From contig CANGCZ010000004.1 of assembly GCA_947452325.1 (NCBI GenBank), positions 1 to 27,022 on the forward strand: DNA of 27,022 nucleotides, given 5' to 3'. Source of the stretch: Comamonadaceae bacterium (lineage in GTDB: Bacteria > Pseudomonadota > Gammaproteobacteria > Burkholderiales > Burkholderiaceae_C). The notes under the pieces are model-generated. The model made no database searches. It saw only the letters and a program-made list of their open reading frames with translations, and had not been told where the DNA came from. Positions within the stretch are counted from its first letter, which is position 1. Each line of letters opens with the position of its first letter. This document shows, one piece after another, positions 1-7,330 of this stretch. Position numbers and translations under genes: made by a program.

Positions 1-1
1 A

Positions 2-898
2 GTCAGCTGGATCAAGCTGGGTAGTGCAACCAGTGATGAAATTAAAAATGCAGTGAATACAAACAACATCTCGCCAGACCAAATCATTGACGTGAAATTT
101 ACAGATCCATCTGATAACGCCTATACCAAATTGACTTTGGACGGTTTGGGTACGCAATGGGTGAAAGTAATGGCTGGTAAGGAAAAAGAAGCGGCTTTTC
201 TGGAAACACACCGCTATGCCGCCATCAAAGGTGCCACCATGGAGTTGACCAAACTTGAAGGCGTGACGCTCAATAAGGCTGACAAATTGGCTTACTTCGC
301 CATTTCCAGAATTGACGCTCCCATGGGGGATAGCAGTGGTTCTGTGAAGTTGACAGCCTCTAAACCAGGTGCAGTTTATGCCTCACAACTGAGCGGGTCC
401 AAAACGGATTCCGATTCCAATGCCATCATCAGCGAATGGGTGCCTACCGATTTTTATGTGCCGGATGGCCTGTATGGTGAAGCATTGGCCTCTGCTGACA
501 ATGATGGCAACCTTGCCAACACAAACAAAATTGCGCACCCGGATAATCTGAAGTTTTCAGAAAAAATGCGTACATTGTTCATCGGTGAAGACGGATCAGG
601 CCATTTGAACAATTACCTGTGGGCTTACAACGTCGACACCAAACTGCTCAGCAAAGTCCTGTCACTTCCGGCGGGGGCTGAGAGTGTTGGCTTGCAGGCC
701 GTCGATAACATGAACGGTTTCTCCTATGTCATGACCGGTTTCCAGCATGCAGGGGATTTGTCTTACAACTCGTCCACGGGTACGCTCAATGGAAAAACCG
801 TTCCTGCTGATTTGATGAGCACCATCATCAGTAACTGGGGTGGCATCAATGCAAAGTCGGCGGTGGGTTATGTCAGTGGGTTACCCTTGATTCCCTGA
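2..898 (+). CDS. PhoX-family (DUF839) phosphatase, C-terminal part
   Basis: The reading frame is open from the first bases of the window, so the gene starts upstream; the GTG at 53 is an internal codon. About 298 residues are visible. The stretch with FSEKMRTLFIGEDGSG, NNYLWAYNVDT and PAGAESVGLQAVD, followed by GFQHAGD, is typical of the C-terminal part of PhoX/DUF839 proteins. In this family these are exported, calcium-dependent phosphatases that release phosphate from organic esters; some members have no tested activity. The N-terminus, with any Tat or Sec signal, lies outside the window, so location and true enzyme activity cannot be confirmed here. A hairpin terminator follows the stop codon closely. 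I am confident of the family and less so of the substrate. Confidence 0.85.
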   Translation, partial: VSWIKLGSATSDEIKNAVNTNNISPDQIIDVKFTDPSDNAYTKLTLDGLGTQWVKVMAGKEKEAAFLETHRYAAIKGATMELTKLEGVTLNKADKLAYFAISRIDAPMGDSSGSVKLTASKPGAVYASQLSGSKTDSDSNAIISEWVPTDFYVPDGLYGEALASADNDGNLANTNKIAHPDNLKFSEKMRTLFIGEDGSGHLNNYLWAYNVDTKLLSKVLSLPAGAESVGLQAVDNMNGFSYVMTGFQHAGDLSYNSSTGTLNGKTVPADLMSTIISNWGGINAKSAVGYVSGLPLIP

Positions 899-913
899 AG
901 CACAGCTAAGTTT

Positions 914-946
914 GAAAAATACCCCGGATGACGGGGTATTCTTTTT
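914..946 (+). terminator. Rho-independent terminator after the PhoX-family gene
   Basis: AATACCCC (918-925) pairs with GGGGTATT (933-940) around a short loop, followed by C and a five-T run at 942-946. It lies 20 bases after the phosphatase stop codon. A-rich sequence on its left means it could also act weakly on the other strand. Confidence 0.85.
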
Positions 947-962
947 GTGTGGTGTGCCCGCA

Positions 963-990
963 CAAAAAAAACGACCCTTGTGGGGTCGTG
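963..990 (-). terminator. Rho-independent terminator of tRNA-Leu (minus strand)
   Basis: ACGACCC (971-977) and GGGTCGT (983-989) form a 7-bp stem. Read on the minus strand it is followed by a run of T (complement of the A-run at 964-970), and it lies just downstream of the tRNA 3' end. On the plus strand it is also followed by five T after a G, so it may stop transcription both ways. Confidence 0.8.
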
Positions 991-1007
991 TTTTTAAAGC
1001 CATCAGC

Positions 1008-1095
1008 TGGTGCCGGAGGCCGGAATCGAACCGGCACGGTGTTTTGCACCGGCAGATTTTGAATCTGCTGCGTCTACCAATTTCGCCACTCCGGC
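1008..1095 (-). tRNA. tRNA-Leu, anticodon CAA
   Basis: Read on the minus strand, the sequence starts GCCGGAG and closes with CTCCGGC, giving a perfect 7-bp acceptor stem. A discriminator A and an encoded CCA (1008-1010) follow. The D arm contains GGTAGACGC, the anticodon stem GCAGA/TCTGC encloses the loop TTCAAAA (anticodon CAA, reads UUG), and there is a long variable arm as expected for a class II leucine tRNA. The T arm contains GGTTCGATTCC. Without CCA it is 85 nt. A minus-strand terminator follows. Confidence 0.97.
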
Positions 1096-1110
1096 AGGAG
1101 AGGGACCCGA

Positions 1111-1116
1111 ATTATG
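1111..1116 (-). promoter_or_regulatory. Candidate -10 box of the tRNA-Leu promoter
   Basis: On the minus strand CATAAT (5 of 6 bases of the sigma-70 -10 consensus) lies 15 bases upstream of the mature tRNA 5' end. No good -35 box is visible at the usual spacing. It sits in the 34-bp gap between the divergent tRNA and cysM, so the upstream half of this promoter must overlap the start of the cysM coding region. Confidence 0.4.
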
Positions 1117-1129
1117 GCACAGTGTGGGT

Positions 1130-2032
1130 ATGAACTATCCCAGCATCGAAGCCGCGATTGGCAACACGCCCATCGCGAGACTGCAACGCATAGGTGTTGC
1201 TGACAATGAAAAACTTGGCAATGTCATTTTGGGCAAGCTAGAAGGCAACAATCCGGCGGGCTCTGTCAAAGACAGGCCTGCGCTGTCCATGATTCAACGC
1301 GCCGAAGAACGCGGAGACATAAAGCCCGGTGACACCTTGATAGAGGCCACCTCCGGCAACACCGGTATTGCGCTGGCCATGGCGGCGGCCATCAAAGGCT
1401 ATCGCATGGTGTTGATCATGCCCGAGGACTTGTCGATAGAGCGTGCGCAAACCATGAAAGCCTTTGGTGCAGAACTCATACTGACCTCTAAAACCACAGG
1501 TATGGAAGGCGCGCGCGATCTGGCTGACCGCATGCAGGCCGAGGGCAAGGGTCGCGTGTTGGACCAGTTTGCCAACGCAGACAACCCGCGCATTCACTAT
1601 GAAACCACCGGCCCGGAAATCTGGCAGCAAACGCAAGGGCGCATCACGCATTTCGTCAGCGCCATGGGTACGACCGGCACCATCACCGGCGTATCGCGCT
1701 ATTTGAAAGAACAAAACCCGAAGGTGAAAATCATTGGCGCACAACCCAGCGAAGGCTCGCGCATTCCCGGTATTCGCAAATGGTCGCCCGAGTATTTGCC
1801 GAAAATTTACGATGCCACACACGTTGACGAACTGGTGTATGTGAGCCAAACCGACGCCGAAGACATGTGCAGACGCATGGCGCGCGAAGAGGGCATATTT
1901 GCGGGCATATCGGCAGCGGGTGCATGCTGGGTGGCTTTGCAAATCGCGCAGCAGGTGCGCGACGCGATTATTGTGTTCATCGTGTGTGACCGCGGTGACC
2001 GTTACTTATCCACTGGAGTGTTTCCCGCATGA
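1130..2032 (+). CDS. cysM: Cysteine synthase B (O-acetylserine sulfhydrylase)
   Basis: A 300-residue PLP enzyme that makes L-cysteine from O-acetylserine and sulfide; CysM-type enzymes can also use thiosulfate. The PLP lysine is K47 in NPAGSVKDRP. The phosphate and substrate loops are SGNTG (75-79) and GTTGT (180-184). The motif SEGSRIPGIRKW (207-218) is characteristic of CysM rather than CysK, and the C-terminus CDRGDRYLST is typical. The frame is open further upstream to 1010, but that extension would translate through the tRNA gene, and the family begins with a sequence like MNYPSIEAAIGNTP, so ATG 1130 is the start. The stop overlaps the next start (ATGA at 2029), indicating translational coupling with the Nudix gene. 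Confidence 0.95.
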   Translation: MNYPSIEAAIGNTPIARLQRIGVADNEKLGNVILGKLEGNNPAGSVKDRPALSMIQRAEERGDIKPGDTLIEATSGNTGIALAMAAAIKGYRMVLIMPEDLSIERAQTMKAFGAELILTSKTTGMEGARDLADRMQAEGKGRVLDQFANADNPRIHYETTGPEIWQQTQGRITHFVSAMGTTGTITGVSRYLKEQNPKVKIIGAQPSEGSRIPGIRKWSPEYLPKIYDATHVDELVYVSQTDAEDMCRRMAREEGIFAGISAAGACWVALQIAQQVRDAIIVFIVCDRGDRYLSTGVFPA

Positions 2033-2571
2033 GCGCTTTTCAATACTGTCCTATGTGTGCCACTGAACTGCAACTCATCAGCATGGAAGAAGACGGTGGT
2101 GCCAAAGAACGCATGCGCTGCGTGGTCTGCCAATGGACGCATTGGAACAACCCGACGCCGGTGCTCGCCGGTATCGTGCAGTACCGCGACCAAATATTGC
2201 TGGCGCGCAATGCCGCCTGGCCGGGCAGACGATTTGCACTGATCACCGGTTTCATGGAAGCAGGCGAAACGCCTGAAGAAGGCATCACGCGTGAAATTGC
2301 TGAAGAAACCAACTTGCAAGTCTCGGCGTTGAAGTTGATTGGCGTGTATGACTTTCAGCGCATGAACCAGGTCATCATTGCCTACCATGCCGTGGCAGAT
2401 GGCGAGGTGCGTTTATCCCCTGAATTGGCTGAGTACAAGTTGTACAACTACCCAGACATCATTTGCTGGCCTGCGGGAACCGGCTACGCCATGGGCGATT
2501 GGTTGCGTACCCAAGGCATAGAGCCGCGTTTCATGAGCTGGGAAGAGCGCGCTGCACAAAGCCTGGAATAA
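2029..2571 (+). CDS. Nudix hydrolase with N-terminal zinc ribbon
   Basis: A 180-residue protein. The N-terminus has two Cys pairs (C7/C10 and C31/C34), a small zinc ribbon like that of NudC-type NADH pyrophosphatases. The Nudix box spans residues 74-96: G74, E80, R88-E89 and E92-E93 are in the canonical places, with Asn instead of the usual Gly at position 95. The family cleaves nucleoside diphosphates linked to another moiety using Mg2+ or Mn2+. The substrate cannot be told from sequence; it is much shorter than NudC, so NADH activity is uncertain. It overlaps cysM by four bases and is probably co-transcribed with it and with the sulfur carrier gene 32 bp downstream. Confidence 0.88.
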   Translation: MSAFQYCPMCATELQLISMEEDGGAKERMRCVVCQWTHWNNPTPVLAGIVQYRDQILLARNAAWPGRRFALITGFMEAGETPEEGITREIAEETNLQVSALKLIGVYDFQRMNQVIIAYHAVADGEVRLSPELAEYKLYNYPDIICWPAGTGYAMGDWLRTQGIEPRFMSWEERAAQSLE

Positions 2572-2603
2572 AACATTGTTTATTTTTTTGAATTCATTAC
2601 CGT

Positions 2604-2831
2604 ATGCATATTGATCTCGAACTCGACACCCGTGGCTTGAACTGCCCCTTGCCTATATTGAAGGCCAAGAAAGCATTGACGCCCATGCAATCCGGGCAAT
2701 TGCTCAAAGTGGTTTCCACCGACAAAGGCTCGTTGCGCGACTTTGCAGCTTTTGCAAAACAAACCGGCAATGAACTGGTGTCACAAGAAACCCAGGGCGA
2801 AGAATTTGTGCATGTGCTCAAGCGGCGCTGA
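2604..2831 (+). CDS. TusA/SirA-like sulfur carrier protein
   Basis: A 75-residue protein with the TusA signature LNCPLPILKAKKAL; C14 in the CPxP motif is the expected persulfide carrier. Its length matches the family. TusA proteins hand sulfane sulfur between cysteine desulfurases, rhodaneses and downstream users such as tRNA thiolation or sulfur oxidation enzymes. It follows cysM and the Nudix gene on the same strand, which hints at a sulfur-related cluster, although no direct partnership can be shown. No strong ribosome binding site is seen ahead of the ATG. It could be tusA itself or a paralogue, so no symbol is given. Confidence 0.88.
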   Translation: MHIDLELDTRGLNCPLPILKAKKALTPMQSGQLLKVVSTDKGSLRDFAAFAKQTGNELVSQETQGEEFVHVLKRR

Positions 2832-3058
2832 ATTTTCATCAAAAACGCAACAATTTTTTGCCCTGCATCCTAGGGTTATCCCTTGAGGTGCGATGAGGTG
2901 CCGCTTGCAAACCTAGCAACGGTGTTGTGCACCGAGATGAGGTGGAAAAAAAATGCGCTGACTCGGAAAACCATCATTGACTTTAAATAAAACCCAAATA
3001 GTATTGCCGGGTTAGTTTTCAACTTTCACTGCTCTCAAAACTTGTATAGGACCCAAAC
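2832..3058. other. Intergenic region with short direct repeats
   Basis: A 227-bp gap with no convincing ORF. GATGAGGTG occurs at 2892-2900 and again at 2936-2944, with an additional GAGGTG at 2885-2890. GGTGC (2897-2901) can pair with GCACC (2929-2933), enclosing a smaller TTGC/GCAA pairing. The 3' part holds the likely promoter of the lactonase-like gene. Confidence 0.5.
2977..3004 (+). promoter_or_regulatory. Candidate sigma-70 promoter of the lactonase-like gene
   Basis: TTGACT (2977-2982), a 16-bp spacer and TAGTAT (2999-3004) lie about 55 bp upstream of the ATG at 3059. The -35 matches 5 of 6 and the -10 4 of 6 consensus bases. An AGGA-type ribosome binding site precedes the start codon. 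Confidence 0.45.
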
Positions 3059-3919
3059 ATGAAAAAAATCGCTCTCGTTGCCTCTTTGTTGGCTGGCCTC
3101 ATGGCCGGTGTCTCGCCTGCTGCTAATGCACAAGAAGTTTATTGGACCACCAGCGGTATGTTTGGTCCTTTCAACATCCAAGGCCTGATCCCCACCTACC
3201 CCACTGCCAAGGACATCACCATCCCCGTGTCCATGTGGATCATCAAGCACCCGACCAAAGGCGTCGTCGTGTTTGACACAGGTAACAACGTGGCTGTTTC
3301 TGACGGTAAGTGCAAAGAATACTGGTCTGCCGGTAACTGCGACTTCCTCAAGCCCAGCCAAAAACGCTCTGACGTGATCGACAAGCAGTTGGAAAAAGTT
3401 GGTTTGAAAGTGGATGACGTCAAAGTTGTCGTGTCTTCACACAGCCACTTGGACCACGCCGGCAACATCGGCATGTTCCCCAAAGCAGTTCACGTGTTCC
3501 AGAAGAAAGAACTCTACCAAGGCTGGTGGCCTGAGAAGTTCCAAGGTCGTGAAACACCTGGAACATTTGTGATGGCTGACTTGATGGCAGCACGTAACTA
3601 CACCTACTACGAAATCGACGGCGACTACGATTTGTTCGGCGATGGCACCGTCAAAATCATCTCTACCCCCGGACACACCATTGGTCACCAATCAATGAAA
3701 GTGAAATTGGGCTCAGGCAACACATTGATCATCACCCAAGATGCTTTGTGGATGCAGGAAAATGCAGACGGCTATGTTGCTGGTTTGAACTACAGTGTCA
3801 AAGACTGGTCAGACTCTGCCAACAAACTGAAATTCATGCGTGACCTCGAAGGCGCCAAACTCCTGTTCTCTCACGATGCAGGTCAGTTTGCTACCGGTGG
3901 TAACAAATGGCATAAATAA
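3059..3919 (+). CDS. Exported metallo-beta-lactamase-fold protein, N-acyl-homoserine-lactonase-like
   Basis: A 286-residue protein with a clear Sec signal peptide (MKKIALVASLLAGLMAG..., probable cleavage after ANA at 22-24), so the mature form is periplasmic or secreted. The metallo-beta-lactamase metal motif HSHLDH is at 128-133. Further likely ligands are H206 in TPGHTIGH, D228 in ITQDAL and H272 in LFSHDAG, which fits a two-metal site of the AttM/AiiA-like lactonase branch. Family members hydrolyse lactones, including quorum-sensing acyl-homoserine lactones, but the actual substrate is unknown. The gene stands alone between its own candidate promoter and a strong terminator. Its codons are strongly biased to forms such as ATC, AAC, TTC and AAG compared with neighbours, which suggests high expression. 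Confidence 0.87.
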   Translation: MKKIALVASLLAGLMAGVSPAANAQEVYWTTSGMFGPFNIQGLIPTYPTAKDITIPVSMWIIKHPTKGVVVFDTGNNVAVSDGKCKEYWSAGNCDFLKPSQKRSDVIDKQLEKVGLKVDDVKVVVSSHSHLDHAGNIGMFPKAVHVFQKKELYQGWWPEKFQGRETPGTFVMADLMAARNYTYYEIDGDYDLFGDGTVKIISTPGHTIGHQSMKVKLGSGNTLIITQDALWMQENADGYVAGLNYSVKDWSDSANKLKFMRDLEGAKLLFSHDAGQFATGGNKWHK

Positions 3920-3941
3920 TCAGCCTTATACTGGTTGAAGC

Positions 3942-3970
3942 AAAGCCCCCACTTTGTGGGGGCTTTTTTT
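3942..3970 (+). terminator. Rho-independent terminator after the lactonase-like gene
   Basis: AGCCCCCA (3944-3951) pairs with TGGGGGCT (3957-3964) around a five-base loop, followed by an unbroken T-run to 3970. This isolates the lactonase-like gene from the downstream ABC operon. Confidence 0.93.
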
Positions 3971-4017
3971 CAGTTGCTGAAAATGTGAACGCCTTAATGC
4001 ATTCACGAAATCCTTAG

Positions 4018-4980
4018 ATGAACATGATTGAACTAGATAGAGTTTCCAAGCGCTACGGTAGCAAGACCATCATTCACGATATTTCGTTCAACGTAAAAAA
4101 AGGTGAAATTGTTGGTTTTTTAGGTCCCAATGGTGCGGGCAAAACCACCACCATGCGCATGATTTCAGGCTTTACTTCTACCACTTCAGGTACCGTCAAA
4201 GTGGCCGGGTTTGACATGGCGACCGAAAACCACCTCGCCTCACAAAGATTGGGTTATTTGCCCGAGCATCCTCCGCTTTATGACGTACTGGATGTCAGAT
4301 CCTATCTGCGCTTTGTGGCGACTGCCAAAGGCATCAGCAAAACACAATTTCCATCCCATCTTGAAAAGGTAGTGGATGCATGTAAGTTGGCATCCGTGGT
4401 GGACAAAGAGATTTACAAACTATCCAAAGGCTACCGCCAGCGAGTCGGTTTGGCCCAGGCTCTGCTGGGCGATCCCGATGTGCTGTTGCTGGACGAACCG
4501 ACGGCCAGCCTGGATCCCGGTCAGATACATGAGACACGCGAAGTCATCCGATTGTTCGGCAGTCAACGCGCTGTGCTGCTGTCCACCCATATATTGTCAG
4601 AAGTGACATTGCTTTGCAGTCGTGTCGCCATCATTAACCAGGGGCGCATGCTGGCTGTGGACACACCCGACAGGTTGCAACAGGCTGCCGAAGAAAGCAA
4701 CGTGGTTTGGGTTGAAGCCGCCGGTGATGAAGCGGCGATAAAGCAGGCTTTGCAAGCCGTAGACGGTGTCGTCAGTGTGAGTTCTTCAACCGTACCGAAC
4801 GCCAAATTACTGAGCTTTGATTGCATGGTTTCAGAAGATGAAGGCATACAGCAACGTATTGCACGCGCAGTGACTTCCGCAGGTGAATTGCAAAGGCTTG
4901 AGCGTCGCAAACCCACGCTTGAAAACGTCTTTCTGCGCTACGTGGCTCAGTCATCCAAAAATTCGGAGCAAGCAAAATGA
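4018..4980 (+). CDS. ABC transporter ATP-binding protein (Gld/ABC-2 type)
   Basis: A 320-residue cytoplasmic ATPase. Walker A is GPNGAGKTT (36-44), the signature loop is LSKGY (135-139), Walker B is VLLLDE (155-160) and the switch His is H191. GYLPEHPPLY (79-88) replaces a classic Q-loop, as is common in this subgroup. After the nucleotide-binding domain there are about 90 extra residues, a C-terminal domain often seen in ABC-2 exporters of the Gld/CcmA/DrrA type. It presumably drives the permease encoded next, whose start overlaps this stop (ATGA at 4977). A second in-frame ATG at 4024 is an equally plausible start. The substrate is unknown. Confidence 0.9.
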   Translation: MNMIELDRVSKRYGSKTIIHDISFNVKKGEIVGFLGPNGAGKTTTMRMISGFTSTTSGTVKVAGFDMATENHLASQRLGYLPEHPPLYDVLDVRSYLRFVATAKGISKTQFPSHLEKVVDACKLASVVDKEIYKLSKGYRQRVGLAQALLGDPDVLLLDEPTASLDPGQIHETREVIRLFGSQRAVLLSTHILSEVTLLCSRVAIINQGRMLAVDTPDRLQQAAEESNVVWVEAAGDEAAIKQALQAVDGVVSVSSSTVPNAKLLSFDCMVSEDEGIQQRIARAVTSAGELQRLERRKPTLENVFLRYVAQSSKNSEQAK

Positions 4981-5693
4981 GAGCATTGAACGGCCTCAAG
5001 GCTGTCTATCAAAAAGAAATGCTGGCGTACTTTTATTCGCCGATTGCCTATTTTGTCATTGCAGTTTTTCTGCTGGGAACAGGTTACTTTTTCACGTACA
5101 ACATTTTTTTGACAGGTATCGGGACCATGGACCAAACCCTGCAAAACATGGGTATTTTGTTGCTGACCCTGATTCCGGTGTTAACCATGCGTTTGTTTTC
5201 TGCCGAATACAGCGGACGCACGATTGAATTGTTGATGACACTGCCACTGGCCAAGTGGCAGGTGGTGTTGGGTAAGTATTTTGGCGCTGTCACGATTTTT
5301 TTACTGATGACATTGGCTAGTTGTATTAACTTGATTCCTTTGTACATCTACGGTAATCCGCAAACTTTGAATATTTTTTCAGGCTACCTGGGCTTTGTGT
5401 TGCTTGGCATGTCTTGCATCGCTATTGGTCAGTTCTTTTCTTCGCTGACGGAAAATCAAATCGTTGCTGCACTCATCACCATTCCTGTGTTGCTGGCTTT
5501 CTGGTTTGTCGGTCATTTGAAGGGTTTGCAGGCCACAGCTGTGATGCGTGAGTTATTTATCAACTTGTCATTTGCCTTGCATTTCGGCGACTTCATCAGC
5601 GGCCTGTTTCGCAGCGAAGCGCTGGCGTTTTTCTTGGCCGTGATTGCGACTGCTCTGACTTTGAATATCAGTTTTCTGAAGATGCGTAGATAA
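4977..5693 (+). CDS. ABC-2 type permease (GldF-like)
   Basis: A 238-residue integral membrane protein with about six hydrophobic helices, roughly at 22-42, 53-72, 100-124, 133-157, 162-180 and 215-235. The motif MRLFSAEYSGRTIELLMTLP after helix 2 is typical of the GldF/ABC-2 permease group. It overlaps the ATPase gene by four bases and is followed after 2 bp by the GldG-like gene, the order known from gliding-type ABC transporters. In non-gliding proteobacteria such sets are widespread and their cargo is not established. It probably forms the channel of a homodimeric exporter or envelope-remodelling complex. Confidence 0.9.
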   Translation: MRALNGLKAVYQKEMLAYFYSPIAYFVIAVFLLGTGYFFTYNIFLTGIGTMDQTLQNMGILLLTLIPVLTMRLFSAEYSGRTIELLMTLPLAKWQVVLGKYFGAVTIFLLMTLASCINLIPLYIYGNPQTLNIFSGYLGFVLLGMSCIAIGQFFSSLTENQIVAALITIPVLLAFWFVGHLKGLQATAVMRELFINLSFALHFGDFISGLFRSEALAFFLAVIATALTLNISFLKMRR

Positions 5694-5695
5694 CC

Positions 5696-7330
5696 ATGAA
5701 TAAATCATTTCAAGCAGGATTGCTGTTTATCATTGGCTTAGCCGCTATTGTTTTTTCTTTGATCGCCGACTCATTGCTGGTGGATGCAGGTTGGGTGAGC
5801 ACTGGATTGCTCGCAACGGGCTTGTTGATCAGCGGCTACGCTGTTTTCAATTTGCGCTCGGAAATCAGCGAGTATTTTCGCCATGACCGTGGCGAACTGG
5901 TGCTTTCAACCGCAGGCCTGATTGGTATTTTTGTGGCGCTTGCTTGGTTGGCCGCCTTATACCCGGTGCGTTTTGATTTGACCAAAAACCGCGAACATTC
6001 ACTTGCGCCGCAAACCATCAAACTGATTCGTGCCATTGACAAACCAGTACATATCGTTTTTTTCCATGACCGGGGCATGCGCGATACGGTGGAGTTGTAC
6101 GCGCAGATGGCTGATTTGAATAAAAAAATCACCATTGAGTTCTTTGACCCCGTGCTCAATCCTTCGCAGGCGCGTTTGCGCGGCGTGGAATATGCAGGTA
6201 CGGCGTTGATTGAAAGTGAAGAACGAAAAGTCACTGTCAACAGCCCGAGTGAAACCGATATTGCCAACGGCATATTGCGCGTCACTCAAGGCAAGCAGCA
6301 AACAGCGTGTTTTCTGGATGGTCATGGTGAGCCTGACCCGTTCAGCTTAGAGTCGCACGACCACATGGAAGGCAGTGCAGGTCATTCACACGGCGTTGAA
6401 ACCAAAATTGTCAACCACGAGCGCCATGGCATGGCCAAGGCGCGCAATGGACTGGAGACCTTGAATTACAAAGTCGAAAAAATCAATGCTGCCGGTAACC
6501 AGATTGACTTTGACAAATGTTCATTGCTGGTCGTTGCCGGTCCGCAATTGCCTTTGATGTCTTTTGAAATCAAAAAATTAGAAACTTATTTGCACAACGG
6601 TGGCAATGCATTGTTCATGCTGGACCCGTTTGTTGAAACAGGTCTGGATGCTTTGATAGCCCAATACGGCGTGGTGCTTGGCAAAGGCCTGGCTATCGAT
6701 CCTTCCTCCCATTTTTGGGCCGATGTGTCTGCGCCTGCGGTCACCAACTACAACCCACATGAAGTCAGCTTGAAACTGCCCCTGACTTTTTTCCCTGGTG
6801 CCCGGCCCTTGTTGCCGACCGCAGAGCCGCTGGCTGGCGTTTCTGTCAGACCGGTGATCAATACCTCACAAAAAAGTTATACCTCTTTGGTCAAGACCAG
6901 CACCGACTATGTTGAAGGCAGCAGTGTCAATGGTCCTTTGACATTGATGGTCTCTTCCATTTTCACGGCAGCTGTTGAAAATTCAGCTGCTGACATCATG
7001 AGGCAACTGAGATCGAATGAGCCAGAAAAATCCGCACCTGCCCCTGCCATCAAATCTGACCGCAAGCCTTCAAAAATCATTGTGATCGGAGATTCAGACT
7101 TCGCCACCAATTCATTTTTCCACGTGATGGGCAATGGTCAGCTTTTTCTTAACTCGGTCAATTTTTTATCTGCCAGCGACAACCTGATCGGTTTAGAGCC
7201 TAGGACCTTTGACATACCTAGGGTAGAAATGACCAATATTCAGATGAAATTCACTTTCATACTTTCACTGATTGCCATTCCATTGCTGATGGCAGGACTT
7301 GGCATGGTTGTCTGGTGGAAACAGCGGTGA
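5696..7330 (+). CDS. GldG-like ABC auxiliary protein with a His-rich segment
   Basis: A 544-residue protein with N-terminal membrane helices (about 8-25, 33-52 and 72-90), a large extracytoplasmic domain and a C-terminal helix (about 524-540) ending in WWKQR. VRFDLTKNREHSLAPQT just after the last N-terminal helix, and the phrase FLDGHGEPDPF, are typical of the GldG/ABC_transp_aux group, which works with an ABC ATPase and permease. Residues 221-244 carry six His (221, 223, 230, 232, 241, 244) between GHGEPDPF and LETLNYKV; this looks like a potential metal-binding loop. It begins 2 bp after the permease stop and overlaps the following gene. No catalytic function is known for the family. Confidence 0.87.
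   Translation: MNKSFQAGLLFIIGLAAIVFSLIADSLLVDAGWVSTGLLATGLLISGYAVFNLRSEISEYFRHDRGELVLSTAGLIGIFVALAWLAALYPVRFDLTKNREHSLAPQTIKLIRAIDKPVHIVFFHDRGMRDTVELYAQMADLNKKITIEFFDPVLNPSQARLRGVEYAGTALIESEERKVTVNSPSETDIANGILRVTQGKQQTACFLDGHGEPDPFSLESHDHMEGSAGHSHGVETKIVNHERHGMAKARNGLETLNYKVEKINAAGNQIDFDKCSLLVVAGPQLPLMSFEIKKLETYLHNGGNALFMLDPFVETGLDALIAQYGVVLGKGLAIDPSSHFWADVSAPAVTNYNPHEVSLKLPLTFFPGARPLLPTAEPLAGVSVRPVINTSQKSYTSLVKTSTDYVEGSSVNGPLTLMVSSIFTAAVENSAADIMRQLRSNEPEKSAPAPAIKSDRKPSKIIVIGDSDFATNSFFHVMGNGQLFLNSVNFLSASDNLIGLEPRTFDIPRVEMTNIQMKFTFILSLIAIPLLMAGLGMVVWWKQR

Noticed and set aside
1010..1129. N-terminal extension of cysM
   Set aside because: It translates the tRNA-Leu gene antisense and has no resemblance to CysM; the family start fits ATG 1130.
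912..1133. 73-residue ORF on the plus strand
   Set aside because: It runs through two terminators and the tRNA, with low-complexity sequence; chance frame.
1238..1942. 234-residue ORF antisense to cysM
   Set aside because: Mirror of a biased coding frame; no motif, no ribosome binding site, and cysM is certain.
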